Shown in pieces: positions 36,531 through 50,200 of a DNA stretch of 64,000 nt (its first letter is position 1; each line of letters begins with the position of its first letter). The position numbers were made by a program, and so were the translations under genes. The notes under the pieces are model-generated. The model ran no database searches, had not been told where the DNA came from, and was given only the letters and a program-made list of their open reading frames with translations. The DNA comes from Magnolia sinica (lineage: Eukaryota; Streptophyta; Magnoliopsida; Magnoliales; Magnoliaceae): positions 22,852,001-22,916,000 of the forward strand of contig NC_080574.1 of assembly GCF_029962835.1 (NCBI RefSeq), given 5' to 3'.

Positions 36531-38877
36531 ATCCGCGTTCGATGATCAATGATGATGGAATGATGTTAGACAAACATCACGGTGGGCCCCACGAAGCGGG
36601 ATCCCTACAACCGTTATGGTAGGAAATTTGCATCTGTTGGGCCCATCTATAGTAGAACGGAGACATCATGATTGAAATGGTGGGTGGAAATTAAGATCTG
36701 AAAACTTAGATCAACGGCCTAAAAATAGAGGATTGACCAAAATACATCAGCGACTAGGAAAATTAACCATTGATCTGATAGATGGATCTTCCAATCAAGA
36801 AGAATCTTGGAACTTTAGCATCCATGATATTTCCCATCATTTCAATGGTCTAGATCAACTAAAGTGGCCCCATCTGTAAGGATCAGCGCATCAGGACAGT
36901 ATTCGATTCTGATGCATCACGACCTTGTAATCTCTCTAAAGATAATAGGTGTTTTCGTAATTATCATAAACATGAAGGATATATTCGTCGGGAAGATTTA
37001 TACAACGTGTGGCCCGAATCTTCACACAGCATGAGTTTTCAGTCCTGGGGTCAAATTCAGACCGTTGCCCTATTGCATTTGCACTCCCCAGTAGATGGAA
37101 TAAGATCAAAATCTATTTGGTAGGAAGATCTTAACCATTCAATCTTAGGAATTTTTGGAGAATTCTCCAAACTCAATAGACCAACGGTTTGGATTACGGA
37201 ATTTGCACGTCAATTGCCGTAATTGAAAACGCGTGCGTGCAAAGGTGCAGCCCACGCGCAGTTGGGAAGTCCAGACGAACTAGGCTACGATCTAACCCAT
37301 ACCCCCTAAATTGTGTTCACGCAAAACCAAATCCAGACCGTCCAAATTGGGGGCCCCGTTGACTATGACGCGTTACGTTGAAACCACAGTAATCAGATGA
37401 TGTGAACCGTCTGATTTGCTGAATGAATTTGGACCTCTATCATTTTTCCTTTTCATCATTTATTTGATGGACCACTAACTGGATGATCATGCAGCCCATA
37501 GAATGGACGGGCTCTACTCTTGATTGACGTTCACGTGTGCCACAATTTGCATGTACAGTGGATGAGTTGGCACGGCCATGAGGTTTTATCAGATGCGAGG
37601 TGTTTCAAAGAAAAAAAAAAATAAATTTATTTTAAATTATTTAAAAATCTCTCCAAAAGTACTTTCAAATAGTAACAAGTCTTGTCTTGTAGACCCATTT
37701 GGATACCATCAAATAACTGACCTTTTTATTTTTCTATTTCTACCAGTAGATAAGAAACTTATTTGAGAGAAGTTTGGTTTATGATTAATTATAAATAATA
37801 TTTTACTTAAATTTATTTAATCAATTCAATTATTTTTTTCTCTTTTCTATTTTTCATCAGTTGCTAAAGAGAAGTATAAAGAGAGATGAAAAAAAAGAAG
37901 AAAGAAGGTGAAGCTGATAAATACGTTGTTTACCGAATATGCCTGTATGCTTAATAAGTAAAAATTAAGATGCATTATTTGAGGAATAAGTAGCTTATTT
38001 TAAATAACTTACAATCCAATCGCTTCAATAGTGCCGTGGACTTTGTCCCCATGTCAAGATATTTTAAGTTTACGTATAGAGAAATTTGGAAAAAGCTTAG
38101 GACTCTTTAAGAGGCATTTGAATTTGGTTGCGTGGGACTATGCCATTGGTCTCATGCTATGTTGTGGGCAAGCTATGTGTAGGCATGTGAGCATGCTTGT
38201 GAAAAGCTTAAATTATTTTTTCTTGGTGTTTATACACCATTTGATAGTGATCATTGAAATCTATAAAAAAAGACTTCTTTAGTTTAATTTTATTCATTCA
38301 TTTAAATTTTACTTTCTGTGTTGTGTTTTGTGATTATAGATATTATTTTTGAATTTTATGGTGTTTAAAGAAGGGCAAATCAATTTCAAGCTGAGTGATT
38401 CATCATACTTTGGTTTCAATAAGTTTGATCGTACTTCGATTCCAATAAGTTTCTTAATCTTTTTGTTGGATCTTCTTTTCTCTATTTAATTTTATTTTAT
38501 CTTCTTTACTGCATCTGAAATTTTTTAAAAATCTCAAATTCCAACATGAGGCCTCTCATCTTCACATAGTATACTGTATACACTCCTTCAAATACTAGAA
38601 ATGGAGTCCACGGTTCAGTAATCCAAGCCATTGGTCTGTTGCATCCCATTGCCAATTGAATAGTTTTATTTTTTAAAAATCCACGTTGCAGGATGGTCTA
38701 AAATTAAAATTTTGGCCTACAAAGAGACGGTTATGAAGAGAAATACAGCCGTCCACACTCAACTGAAAACAGCTCCTAATTTTTTTTCCAATGGGACTTT
38801 AAAATCTGGGAGATTTTGTATGATTCACTATTAACCAAAGGAATCAACAGGCCAACGGTCTTGATTATGGAATTAAC
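36531..38877. other. Gene-free stretch between hydrolase upstream region and copia element
   Basis: 36560-37560 has scattered short repeat phrases around AGACCAACGGTTTGGAT. 37600-38560 is AT-rich with a few short open frames and no recognisable domain. Confidence 0.45.
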
Positions 38878-39540
38878 TGTTGGGAGCGTTGCACAAAACC
38901 TTAGGATCTCGCATCCCAAAACACTAGAATTATGGGATAATAAAACAATGAAATAAATCAAAGCACAAACCACACGACACGAGATTTTTATGCGGAAAAC
39001 CCTTAAAGAGGTAAAAACCACGAGATCTCGTCCATATCAACAATCCACTATGAAGTAGAACGTTACAACCGATCACAAGTATACACCGCTTGGATCAAAC
39101 CTTCTTCACTCACGCAGGAGTGGATAAACAATAAGAAAATAAAGAAAAATGAAGAGATCTCACCGATTACAAGAATGTAGAAGTGCTGAGATGTCAAGTG
39201 CACAATAGATCACATCTATGAGTATAACCTCCCTTCCACAAGCTTCCTCTCTCTGTTTCTCTCTCTCTCTCTCTTTCACCTTTGATAACCCTAAACCCTT
39301 TGACAAACACTTGTAAAGCTTTAGGAAAACCCTCGCATTACTAGAAAAGCCCTAGGAACCAGTATTTATAGTTTAGGCAACTCCCTTCTGCACCTTGGCG
39401 AAAATCGTCTCGAATTTATGCAGTCCGCACAAAATCCAGACATGAATCTGCGTAACCTCGACTGGTCAAGCAGACTCCTCGACTGGTCGAGTAGCGTGGA
39501 GGAATAAACTCAATTGGTCGCTGGACTTTGAGTCGAGCAC
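38878..39540 (-). repeat. Left LTR of the copia element (its 3' LTR)
   Basis: Begins TGTTGGGAGCGTTGCAC as does the right LTR, and shares AACCACACGACACGAGAT, GGATCAAACCTTCTTCAC and the closing CTCGACTGGTCGAG words. Confidence 0.85.
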
Positions 39541-42500
39541 CACCCTCGACACCTCAAACTTTCCCTTGAGCAAAGCTTTGGTCATCATGTCTGACCCATT
39601 ATTGTCCGTGTGGACCTTCTCAAGATGTAACACCTTTTGTTCTAAAGTATCCCTGTTCCAGTGATACCGAATCTCTATGTGCTTCGACTTAGAATGCTGA
39701 CTTGAATTTTTACTCAAGTGTATAGCACTTTGACTATCGCAATAGATCACGTGTTGTTCTTACTTCAGGCTAAGTTCCTGTAGAAACTTCTTCATCCAAT
39801 GCATATCTTTATATACCTTTGTGACTGTAATATATTCGGCCTCTGTCATCGACAATGCTATGACCTTCTGTAGCTTGCTCTGTCAAGGGACCACTCCCCC
39901 TGCAAACGTGAACATGAACCCCAATGTAGACTTCTTGGAGTCTATGTCACTTGCCATATCTACATCTGTGTAGTCCTCTAATACAGATTTTCCGTCACCA
40001 TAGCATAGGCTCAACCTGGATGAGCCTCTTAGATACCGCAGTATCCACTTCACCACTGCCCAATGCTCTTTGCCAAGATTGACAAGATACCGGCTGACAA
40101 CACCAATTGCATATGCTATGTCTGGGTGTGTACACACCATAACATACATCAAACTTCCTACTGTTGATGCGTAGGGTATTTTCTACATCTCATCCACCTC
40201 TGTCTTCGTCTTAGGACACTGTCTGTCGCTCAATCTGAAGTTACCATCCAGTGGAGTATTAATCGACTTCACCGTATTTATATTGAACCAATCTAAGACT
40301 TTCTCAATATACCACTCTTGTGACAATCAAAACTTCCTGCTGCTTCTGTCATGAGTTATCTCCATTCCTAGGATCTGCTTAGGTGGGCCCAGGTCTTTCA
40401 TCGCGAGTGACTTGCCCAACTCCTGTTTCAGCCTGTCAATCTTCTTGATTTCTTTTCCCATAATGAGCATGTTATCAACGTATAACAGTAAAACTAAAAA
40501 ATCACCATCTGAGAACTTGCGCGTGAACACATAGTGGTCCGACTCTGTTCTGTCATACTCATGCTTTAACATGAACGAGTCGAACTTCTTGTACCATTGC
40601 CTTGTAGCTTGTTTTAGCCCATACAAGTTCTTCCTCAACCTACACACCATATGCTCTTTGCCTTTGACTTCGAATCTCTCTGGTTGGTGCATGTAGATTT
40701 CTTCTTCCAGGTCACAATGGAGAAAGACAGTTTTAACATCTAATTGCTCTATTTCCAGATCCACACTATCCGCTAACCCAAGCAACACCCGTATGGATGT
40801 CATCTTCACCACTGGTGAGAATATCTCCTCAAAGTCTATACCTTTCCTCTGACTGAACCTCTTCACCACAAGTCTGGCCTTAAACCTCGTCTGTGAATTC
40901 TTCTGCTCAATCTTCTTTCTGAACACCCACTTGTTGCTCAAAGCTTTCTTACCCTTAGGCAGTTTCACTATATCATAGGTGTAGTTCTTATGCAAGGATT
41001 CCATCTCCTCTTTCATAGCTTTCAACCACTCCCCCTTATGCTCGTCGGCTAGGGCCCCAGAATAATCTTCTGGCTCTCCCCCATCAGTGAACATAATGTA
41101 CTCATGCGGCGAGTACATCTTGGATGGCTGTCTGTTCCTAGATGACCTCCTCACCTGTGGCTCAACAGGTGGATCAAGTAGGGGTTGCTCCCCCGATCCA
41201 TATTCTGTAGAAACTCCCTCGTCCTCTGCATCTTGCTGTACTCCCCCGTCATCAGGCACCACGGAAGGAATAACCGGATCCATATCCTCTAGCTTACCTG
41301 AACTAGGCTGGTTTTTCTCTGGCTTACCAATGTCTTCTATACACTGATTAGAAAACAACATCTCTGCTCCTGACGAGCTTCTTCTCGGTCGGATCCCACA
41401 ATCTGTAACCAAACTTTTTATCACTGCATCCCAAGAACACCACTATATGATCTTCATATCGAGCTTGGACTTCTTATCCTTTGGTACATGAATGGACGCC
41501 CTGTATTCAAACACTCTGAGATGACTGTACGGTGGATCCTATCCAGTCCAGACCTTCTTGGGTACTTCTCCATTCAACGGGGCTGATGGAGACCTGTTTA
41601 TCAAATATACTGTTGTGTGCATTGCTTCTCCCTAGAACGTCTTGGGCAACTTTGCATGGGATAACATGCATCTGATTCTCTCTGTAATGGTGCGATTCAT
41701 TCGCTCAGCCACACCATTATGCTGGGGGGTCTTGGGAATCGTCTGTTCATGCCGTATTCCCAGAGACTTACAATACTCATGAAAGTCGCCAATGTATTCA
41801 CCACCATTGTCAGTGCGGATGCACTTCAATGATCTACCTGTCTCTCTCTTGACCATAGTAAGAAATAATTTAAATACACCAAAGACCTCGTCATTGGATT
41901 TCAAAGAATAAACCGAAACCTTTCTAGATGCATCATTTATAAAAGTGACAAAATACAATGCCCCACCCAAGGTTTTTATCATCATACAACCACAAATATC
42001 AGAATAAACCAAATCTAATGCATGCACTTTATTAACATGAGAAGCAGATTTAACGGAAACTCTAAGATGTTTCCCTGATAAACAATCAATATAGGTTTTA
42101 AGAGATATACCTGTCACATCTGGAAGGAGTCACTTCCTTGCTAGTACTTGAATCCCTTTTTTCACTCATGTGGCCTAGATGCCTGTGTCACATGTCAATA
42201 GTTAAATCTTTCGCTGCGTTCAACCCACCCTTGCATATACTGACACTTACCTTGTAAAGGGTGCAACACTTCTTTCCTTTGGCCGCGATCAATGAACCCT
42301 TGATGAGCTTCCAGCACCCACCAACAAATCGGCTTTCATAGTCATCATCATCCAACCTTCCCGTCGACATCAAGTTGAGGCGAAGGTTTGAGATATGCCT
42401 CACATCCCTGAGAACCAATGTGCAGCCCACATCGGTCTTCACACAAATACCACCGACCCCTATGATCTTCGATACGCCAAAATTTTCCATCTTCACGGCC

Positions 42501-43508
42501 CATAGTCACCTTACTTATAGCTTGTGAAGAAATCTCTGCGTGGAGTCGCATGAAACGAGGCTCCTGAGTCTATCACCCAGTCGGTGTCTTGACTCGTAGC
42601 CATGAAACAAACATTATGATCTGTAGAAAGAATAACTACAACGTCGCATCTGAAGCGACCGCAGTGGAATCTGATTTATCTTCCTTCTCCTTTCCTTTTC
42701 TTTTTTTGTCGTTCTTATTCTTACGACATTCATGCTTATAGTGACCCTTTTTGTCACAATTCCAGCATTCAACATCTTTCCTAGTGCTCGACTTACCTCT
42801 TGATTTATCTCGGGCCTTCTCGTCTTTTCTGTTCTTTCCTCTCCTCCATTCTTGTGTCACAAAGGCCTCTTGCTGAGTAGATCCTTGAGACTTCCTCATT
42901 GTCTCCTCATTGAAGAGACAACTAGTTACCTATTCCATGGATACCTTTCCGTTTGGCGTAAAGTTACTTAGAGATACCATCAATGTCTCTCAACTATCAG
43001 GTAATGAGCTAAGCAATAACAAAGCCTGTAATTCATCGTACATGACCATCTTCATAACGGAGATTTGGTTCAATATATTACTGACCTTATTCATGTGCTC
43101 AGTCATAGAGCCACCATCTTTGAACTTGAGATTCACAAGTCATCGTATCAGGAAAATCTTATTGCCGGCTGTCTTCCTCCCATACAGCCCTTGCAGTTTC
43201 AGCCATAGGATAGCGGCTGAGGTCTCTGTAGACACATGGTGGAATACGGAATCGTCCAATCATTGTCTAATAAACCCCACCGCCTTCCGGTCCAATTTCT
43301 TCTAATCATCATCTGTCATATCCTTTGACTTTACTGATATGCCTTGAATTGGAGAATACAAGTCCTCGCAATAAAGTAAGTCCTTCATCTTAGCCTTCCA
43401 TATGGTCCAGTTAGAACCATTGAGACTGATCATCCTCGATGAGCCACCTTTCATAATTAAGAGCTGATCCCACCCCGTTCAACCAACTTGAACTCTCTGA
43501 TACCACTT

Positions 43509-43880
43509 TGTTGGGAGCGTTGCACAAAAACCTTAGGATCTTGCCTCCTAAAACACCAGAATTATGGAATAATAAAGCAATGAAATAAATCAAAACACAA
43601 ACCACACAACACAAGATATTTTTACGTGGAAAACCCTCAAAGAGGTAAAAACCACGGGACCTTGTCCAGATTAATAATTCACTATGAAGTACAACGTTAC
43701 AATCGATCACAAGTACACACCGCTTGGATCAAACCTTCTTTACTCATGTAGGAGTGGATAAACAATAAGAGAATAAAGAAAAACGGAGAGATCTCACTGA
43801 TTACGAGAATGTAGAAGCGCTGAGATGTCGAGTGCACAATGAATCACCTCTATGAGCATAACCTCCCTTCCACAAGCTTC

Positions 43881-43935
<55 letters not shown>

Positions 43936-44290
43936 TTGATAGCCCTAAACCCTTTAGCAAACCCCTGTAAAGTTTTAGGAAACTCCCTTACATTACCTAG
44001 AAAAGCCCTAGGAACCCGTATTTATAGTTTAGGCAACTTCCTTCCGCACCATGGCGAAAATCATCTCAAATTTACGCAGTCCGCACAAAATCCGGACATG
44101 AATCTGCGTAACCTTGATTGGTCGAGCGGAGCTTCGACCGGTCGAGCAGACTCCTCGACTGGTTGAGCAGCGCGGAAGAATAAACTCAATTAGTCGCTGG
44201 ACTTTGAGTCAAGCACCACTCGACCGGTCGAGCACCACCCTCGACCGGTCGAGTGCCCTGTGAATGCCTGATGCACCAAAAAATCTCACA
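43509..44290 (-). repeat. Right LTR of the copia element (its 5' LTR)
   Basis: Starts TGTTGGGAGC directly after the primer-binding site. Contains (CT)n(CA)n at 43880-43933 and several TCGACCGGTCGAG words near 44140-44255. The outer end is uncertain (44271-44290). Confidence 0.8.
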
Positions 44291-44324
44291 GATGGAAAAA
44301 TCTTAACCCTTGGGTGGGTGTTCC

Positions 44325-45020
44325 AACAGATAGATGGTTAAGAAAGAAACCAGGCCCTGGTTCACATTCAACCCAAACACAGCCTAATATTCTATAGCTA
44401 GGATCTTCAAAAAAGGAGGGTTTTTTTTTTTTTTTTTTGTTTTTTATTTATTATTATTTTTTTATGTGGCTGGCTATCCAGTGTGAACAGTTTGGATCAC
44501 TGATCCACTTGGCCCACTTGTGCAAACTGAAAATCTGAAAGTTCTATACAAAGATCGATAATCTAGAAACGAAAAATCCAAGATAGACAAATGCAGGATC
44601 CAAACGGGCTGTGTGTTATTCTTCCATACTAAGAATCCATTTCCCATTTTCAGGCTTATCAGCAAAAACTAATGTTGTTAAATCAATTTCCAAGATGCTG
44701 ATGGAGGCTGGCAACCATACGCAGTTAAGAAAGAAAATACAGAAATTGTTCACATTCAACTGAAAAAAAGAAGAAGAAAAATGTAGGAAATTCTACAACA
44801 AGGATCCTCAAACAATGATATTTTTGATGGATGGAACTTCCGGGATGAGGTCCATTATATCAACGGCTTGGATAGCTAGGCCACGGTTCCACTTGTATAA
44901 ACTATAAACTGAAAACCCAAAAATACTTTAACAAAGATTGGACTGAAACTACGATGGATGGTGCGGACATTCATGATGTGGACAAGGCAAGTACCTCGAT
45001 TAATCAAAGGTCCTGATGCG
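44325..45020. repeat. Diverged direct duplication next to the copia element
   Basis: 44335-44580 and 44728-44945 share GTTAAGAAAGAAA, TTCACATTCAACT, the phrase 'aggatcctcaaa' and then TTGTATAAACTATAAACTGA-like text in the same order. The left flank of the copia element (about 38700-38860) resembles it too, suggesting copia inserted into this repeat. Confidence 0.4.
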
Positions 45021-45079
45021 GGGAAGGACGTGATGAGGTGGAGAACTGTCTTCCTCAATTGGTAAACGCCTTGAATCCA

Positions 45080-45520
45080 CAAGACAATTTTCTTGGATTC
45101 ACAAGATAAATAGTATAAAATTGGGAAATTTAATTGATTGCTTCCAAAATAAACGAGTTTAGCATGCTTAAATAATCATAACAAAGTCTAAAATGTAATA
45201 AAAGAGTCATAATTGAATAAGGAAACAAATTCTAAAAAACGTGCAAATTTCCGCCATCTGTCGTTTTGCTGTCGACTAGTTGAGTCGATCGGTCAAACAG
45301 GCTCAAAAACATCCAGAGACTAAAACTAAAAATTCTGCGAATTTCATCCCGTCGACCTGTCGAACGGGCCTTCAACCTGTCGACAAGATCTATCAACCTG
45401 TCTAAATTGGCAGAAATTGTCCAGCAAACAATCTGAAATTTCTCGTGGAATTTCAACCGGTCTAAGTATGCTGAATTTTGTCGATTTCTCCTTGGACTTC
45501 TTCCAGTTAATGTGTGTTAG
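45080..45520 (-). mobile_element. Copia-type LTR fragment (fossil)
   Basis: No clear ends, but the second half (45270-45470) has the same word style: GTCGACTAGTTGAGTCGAT, GTCGACCTGTCGAACGG, TCAACCTGTCGAC, CAACCGGTC. Confidence 0.4.
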
Positions 45521-46230
45521 GAACATGCTTGATCCACGTCCTACATCAGGTCCAGGAGGATTGTATTTTGGACATATGACCAATGTACAATGGGTCGCAT
45601 GATTTGGGTGGTTTGGGTTTGAGGTAAATACCATGTATACATTAGTGGACATTTCGATGGCTACAGCTATTAAGTACTGATGAAGTTATGAATCCAGAGT
45701 GTGGTTGACCCTGAACTAACTGCTCCTGAGATTGATGTCTCTTTTGTTTTAACTTACAGCGTGGAATAAGAATCGTATATCATGGAATTTGTGAATCTGT
45801 TGTTTGGTTGACACATTTTTAAAATGAAAGAAGAATACTTGAGAGAGAAAAAAAAAATGAAAGTGGCGAAAGGTAAGTTATTGGAAGGGAGGTTGGAGAG
45901 GGGAATGGTCAATCCCTTAGATGACATTGCCAACCTGGGTTTGTGAATCTTAGTATAGGCTAACACAAGAATCCAAATGGCCCATGAAAATTTGGGAATG
46001 AAGATGATGAGCCCCCTCTGGCCTTTCTAGTTGATTCTTTCATTATATGATCCTTAATTAAAATAAAACATTTATTTTGACAAACAATGCAGCTCTAAGA
46101 TGAACAGAGCAGTAAATTCATACATGGTCGAGAAAATGAAGTGCTGGTAGTCAGTTTCAAGTGTTACTGATTTTCATCTTATCATTTAAAAGAACATCTG
46201 GAACATATACAAACCAATGGCGCTGCTATC

Positions 46231-47147
46231 TTATAGTTTTACAGCATCTGGCTGCATTTCTGGCATAGCGGCACAAAATGCTGGTAACTCATCATAAGCT
46301 TTACTGAGCCTACAAAGAAGAGGGAACTCTGACTGCACAAACAAAAGAAGCCATGGACCGTTTCTGTTATGAGAAGCGGGTTTGGTGTCTGAATGTCATT
46401 TGTAAGCATAAAAACAAAAGGGAATAGAACACATTAAGATTAGAGTGATTATAGAATAGATAATTGTTGGGGATTGCGTAGAAGCAAACTAGAATTCAAT
46501 CAAACAAAGCAAAATCAAACACAAGCAAAAGCATACAGAGAACACAAATTTTACATGGAAAAACCCTCGCGGAATAAAAACCACGGCATGAAACGACAAG
46601 TAATTCACTATAAAATGATATTACAAGAGATGGATAAATTTATCGATCCGAACAATCTCAAAATCCCTTTTCAAAACCCTAACTTTGCTCTAGAACACCT
46701 TAGGAGCGTCTTAACATTCACTTAGAATACCCTAATCCCAATTATACCTGATATTTATACTTTCACAATCGGAATTAAAAACAAATTGGGCACTTATGCA
46801 GGTCCGCGCGCACCGTCAATGGGACCTTCGATGGCATCGACATTCATCGAAGACTAGTCGATGACATTGAAGCCACCTTCTTTGGCATCGAGTAGCAACT
46901 TCAAAATTGTCCAGCGAGCAATTTGGATTTTTCTGAATTTTCTCGATGGCATTGAGTGGTCAGTCGATGGCATCGACAGACCCTTGATCTCAGTCAGATT
47001 GAAGACATCTAACAACAATAACATGATTGGTTGTTGGATGTTTTTGTTGCTCAACTGTTGAGACATCAATCAAAAGCTTAATATGAGGGATTTGCCCTAC
47101 TTAATGATTCCATTTCCTGCAGCTACCTTTCCAGGTTGTCAAATGAC

Positions 47148-47230
<83 letters not shown>

Positions 47231-50200
47231 AATGATAAGATCTATGGAAAGTTTCAACCTTTTGTATTCTATTAGAAGAGCCTTACCAAATCGAGGTTGA
47301 ACCGTTGTACCGCTGCATGAATCTGAGGCGCCAAAAACAAATCTGCCTGCAAGTAAGAAGAATCATTTTGCATCAACTTTCATTTGACAGTAGAGTGTAG
47401 TATGGGTCAATGTTACAAATGGTTCAACCGGCTAAGAAGAACAGGCAACCACGTGGACAGCAACGCACACAATCAATGCAAGCATAGCAAAAAACAAGAA
47501 AAAACAAACAAAAACCCAATAGGCAAAGAGAGAAACAAGAGATGAAGAGGCATAGGGTTTTCCATGGGTTGGTAATTTTGGCTACTTCATGGAGCAACAA
47601 CATGGAACTTCCTTATTCACTAAAACTAATGAAATCAAGAAAATACAGGATGGGGTTGAGCTTCGTGGCTCAGTGGCAGACAGACTCTATTTCAACATTG
47701 AGATCATGGGTTTGAGTACCCGTTTGGTATGCTTGTGTGTGGTGTGGGTGTTAACAAAATATAGGAATCATGTCTCCACGACTGTTGTTTCTTATCAGGA
47801 AACAAATACGCATTCCATGCTTATAACGCTGCACTGCCTCAACAAAATGGCCAGGAATGACAAACCAAATCTGCTTGTTTTGTTCCGAAGTGATCTCAAG
47901 ATAGATTTTTGAAGATGACGGAGTTTTAGTGGTCATCCATCTGCACTAGTTCCCATATACATAAGGTAGCCCAATCAGTTGGAGAACATGGCATTCCATT
48001 TTCTAGCAAGGCAGAGTAATGATCTACTTGGATACACTGCAAAAGTGAACTGCAATTTCTAGTATAATTGTGGAAAGACCAAATTGCGGTTTCCTTCTCG
48101 CATTCGCATTGAAGGAATGGGCTCCAAATGGCAATTATGTTACTTTCAGATCCAACTTGAAATTAACCGCTAATTGACGGATACTTGCTAATTATGAATA
48201 CAAGGACACCTTAGTAGTTTCTAAATATTCGCATTTCAATTCACTTGTACCTCCAAACACAGTCTTTAAAAAAAGAGGTTGAAAACACTAACCAGGAACA
48301 CTTCATCTCCTGTCGCATATCTCCCAGCAAAGCCTTTTAAAAGCTTCTCAAGAGCTGAAAAATTCGGGCAAATAAAATCATGAGGGAACATAGATCAAAA
48401 GAAAAAGAAAAAGCACCCACTCTTACTGCATCTAAAATTTAGAAATGAACACAGCTTCCTTCACTCATAAATTGATGCAACTACAAGCCTGCTTTGCATT
48501 AATGGACTGCAGGGAGTCCGTAAATGCACATTAGAGAATCAGAAAAGTGAAAATAAAAAAATAAAAAATTGGAAGTATTTTAACTTGGGTTGTTTGGATT
48601 CAGTCAAAATTGTGTTATTATCAAGCAGTCAGGACACAAGTACTAGTCCATAGTTAGTCTACTCCTTTTATGCTTGAGAACCCAGGTATTTTTTTAACAA
48701 GAATCCAAGACCTAACCATCAAAGCATGGATTGATTCTTTGCTAAAGGGATGGAACTCTTTGTCCCTAGTTCATTGCATGTAAGGAACACTTTCACCCAT
48801 GTTCTGCCCCATGTGCAACCATCAAGTTCAAACACCTCACATGTGCACATTTGCCACTATCAATCTTCAAGCACTAAAAAATGAGGCACATGTGTTAATG
48901 TACCTCTATCCATATTAAGCCCTTTACATGTTTTACAATCCATCCTTACTCCCAATTCTAAGGTATTTGACAAATAACGAATGGAACAATTAGTCGTGAC
49001 AATATGTCCATGAACAAGTCCCGGCAGCTTGTGTGTGGATAGCTCATCGTGACAAAACTTGGCTCAAATCCAAACGGACCCTTAGCATCACTAGTTCAAC
49101 GGGCAAGAATGGCTATTAATAATGCATAAGACCATACATTTATAGCTTTATTTTCTAGAAATGCAGTGAAATGCGGGGAAGAAAAATGAAGTTGGAGTCA
49201 CATAGGAAATATGTAGTGATGGTCTGAAACAGCAGCATGTCGGTTTGGATCACTATTCCATCCAGGTGGGGCCCACTTTCAGTGATCCAGACCATTCTGA
49301 TTATTATTGCATACAAGTTGTTCAATCCACATCAAGAAGCTTGCGAGCATATTTCAAAATACAAAGGCGTGCAAGCGCTAACAGAGGCTTGCCTGTGAAG
49401 CCTTTTCCAATATGATGCCGAACCCATGAAAATTGCTCATCGTAATTAACTTTCTCCTCAATGTAGCTCTGCAAATTGAGAAGCAGGAACCAGACAAACC
49501 AAATTTTTGTCTTGGAATAAGTCCAGAAATCAAGTAAATTTCAGAAAATGAAAATGGAACTTGAAGAAACACTACTAATTACGGCTGTGTTCGGATGCTC
49601 ACTTCAATTGAATTGCAACAATTGGATTCAATGAAGCGGAAATGTCCAAAGTGGGGCCAGCCCCATTCGATTGATAACGAGGCACCGACCCCCAATATCG
49701 AAATTACAACTATCTCAAGTACAACTTAAAACATGTAGAAATGCACCAAAGGGTCTCATTATGAGCTAAAATGGAGCTGCTTCCCTCCATATTGAATTGG
49801 GTTTTTGCAATTCAGTTCAATTGAGCATCCAAACACGCACAAAAACATACCAGGACACCAATATTCTGATAAGGCTGTATGCTTGAGCAGACAATATTTG
49901 CAACCTAGAACAAGAGAACAATGATAAAAACTGGATTAGTGCTCCACATCCTAAAACAACAACCGTCTGCTAGTGACACGATAAAGGTCCCATCCACACA
50001 CTCACACACCACAAAAAAAGTTTTGGATAGTACATGCCACTGTATTAAAAGAAACCATCTAAGCTAGCATATTGAATTATGAAATCATGGAATATAGGAA
50101 AGCACTGAGCTTGAAATAACAATGTAGTGGCATCATTCTTTTAAAACCTGGAAATTGATGGCTCTTTTCTGAAGATCACGAGGCAACAATGGATGCTCAG

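Larger units (their letters stand above)
38878..44290 (-). mobile_element. Ty1/copia LTR retrotransposon, broken (fossil)
   Basis: A minus-strand element with domains in copia order: Gag zinc knuckle CWNCDKKGHYKHEC (about 42730-42780), integrase (about 41630-42120, with RTDNGGEY and TPQHNGVAERMN), reverse transcriptase (about 40330-41030, with KPTRQW-like and YVD-type motifs), and RNase H (about 39470-39760). A primer-binding site complementary to initiator tRNA-Met (TGGTATCAGAG) is at 43495-43505 on the minus strand, beside the right LTR. The two LTRs differ at very roughly one base in ten by eye, so insertion is old (of the order of ten million years or more, depending on rate). Coding parts carry several breaks; it is not active. 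No matching target duplication was found. Confidence 0.92.

Noticed and set aside
38878-44290. The copia element as a possibly active element
   Set aside because: Coding parts carry several breaks and the LTRs are clearly diverged; it is a fossil.
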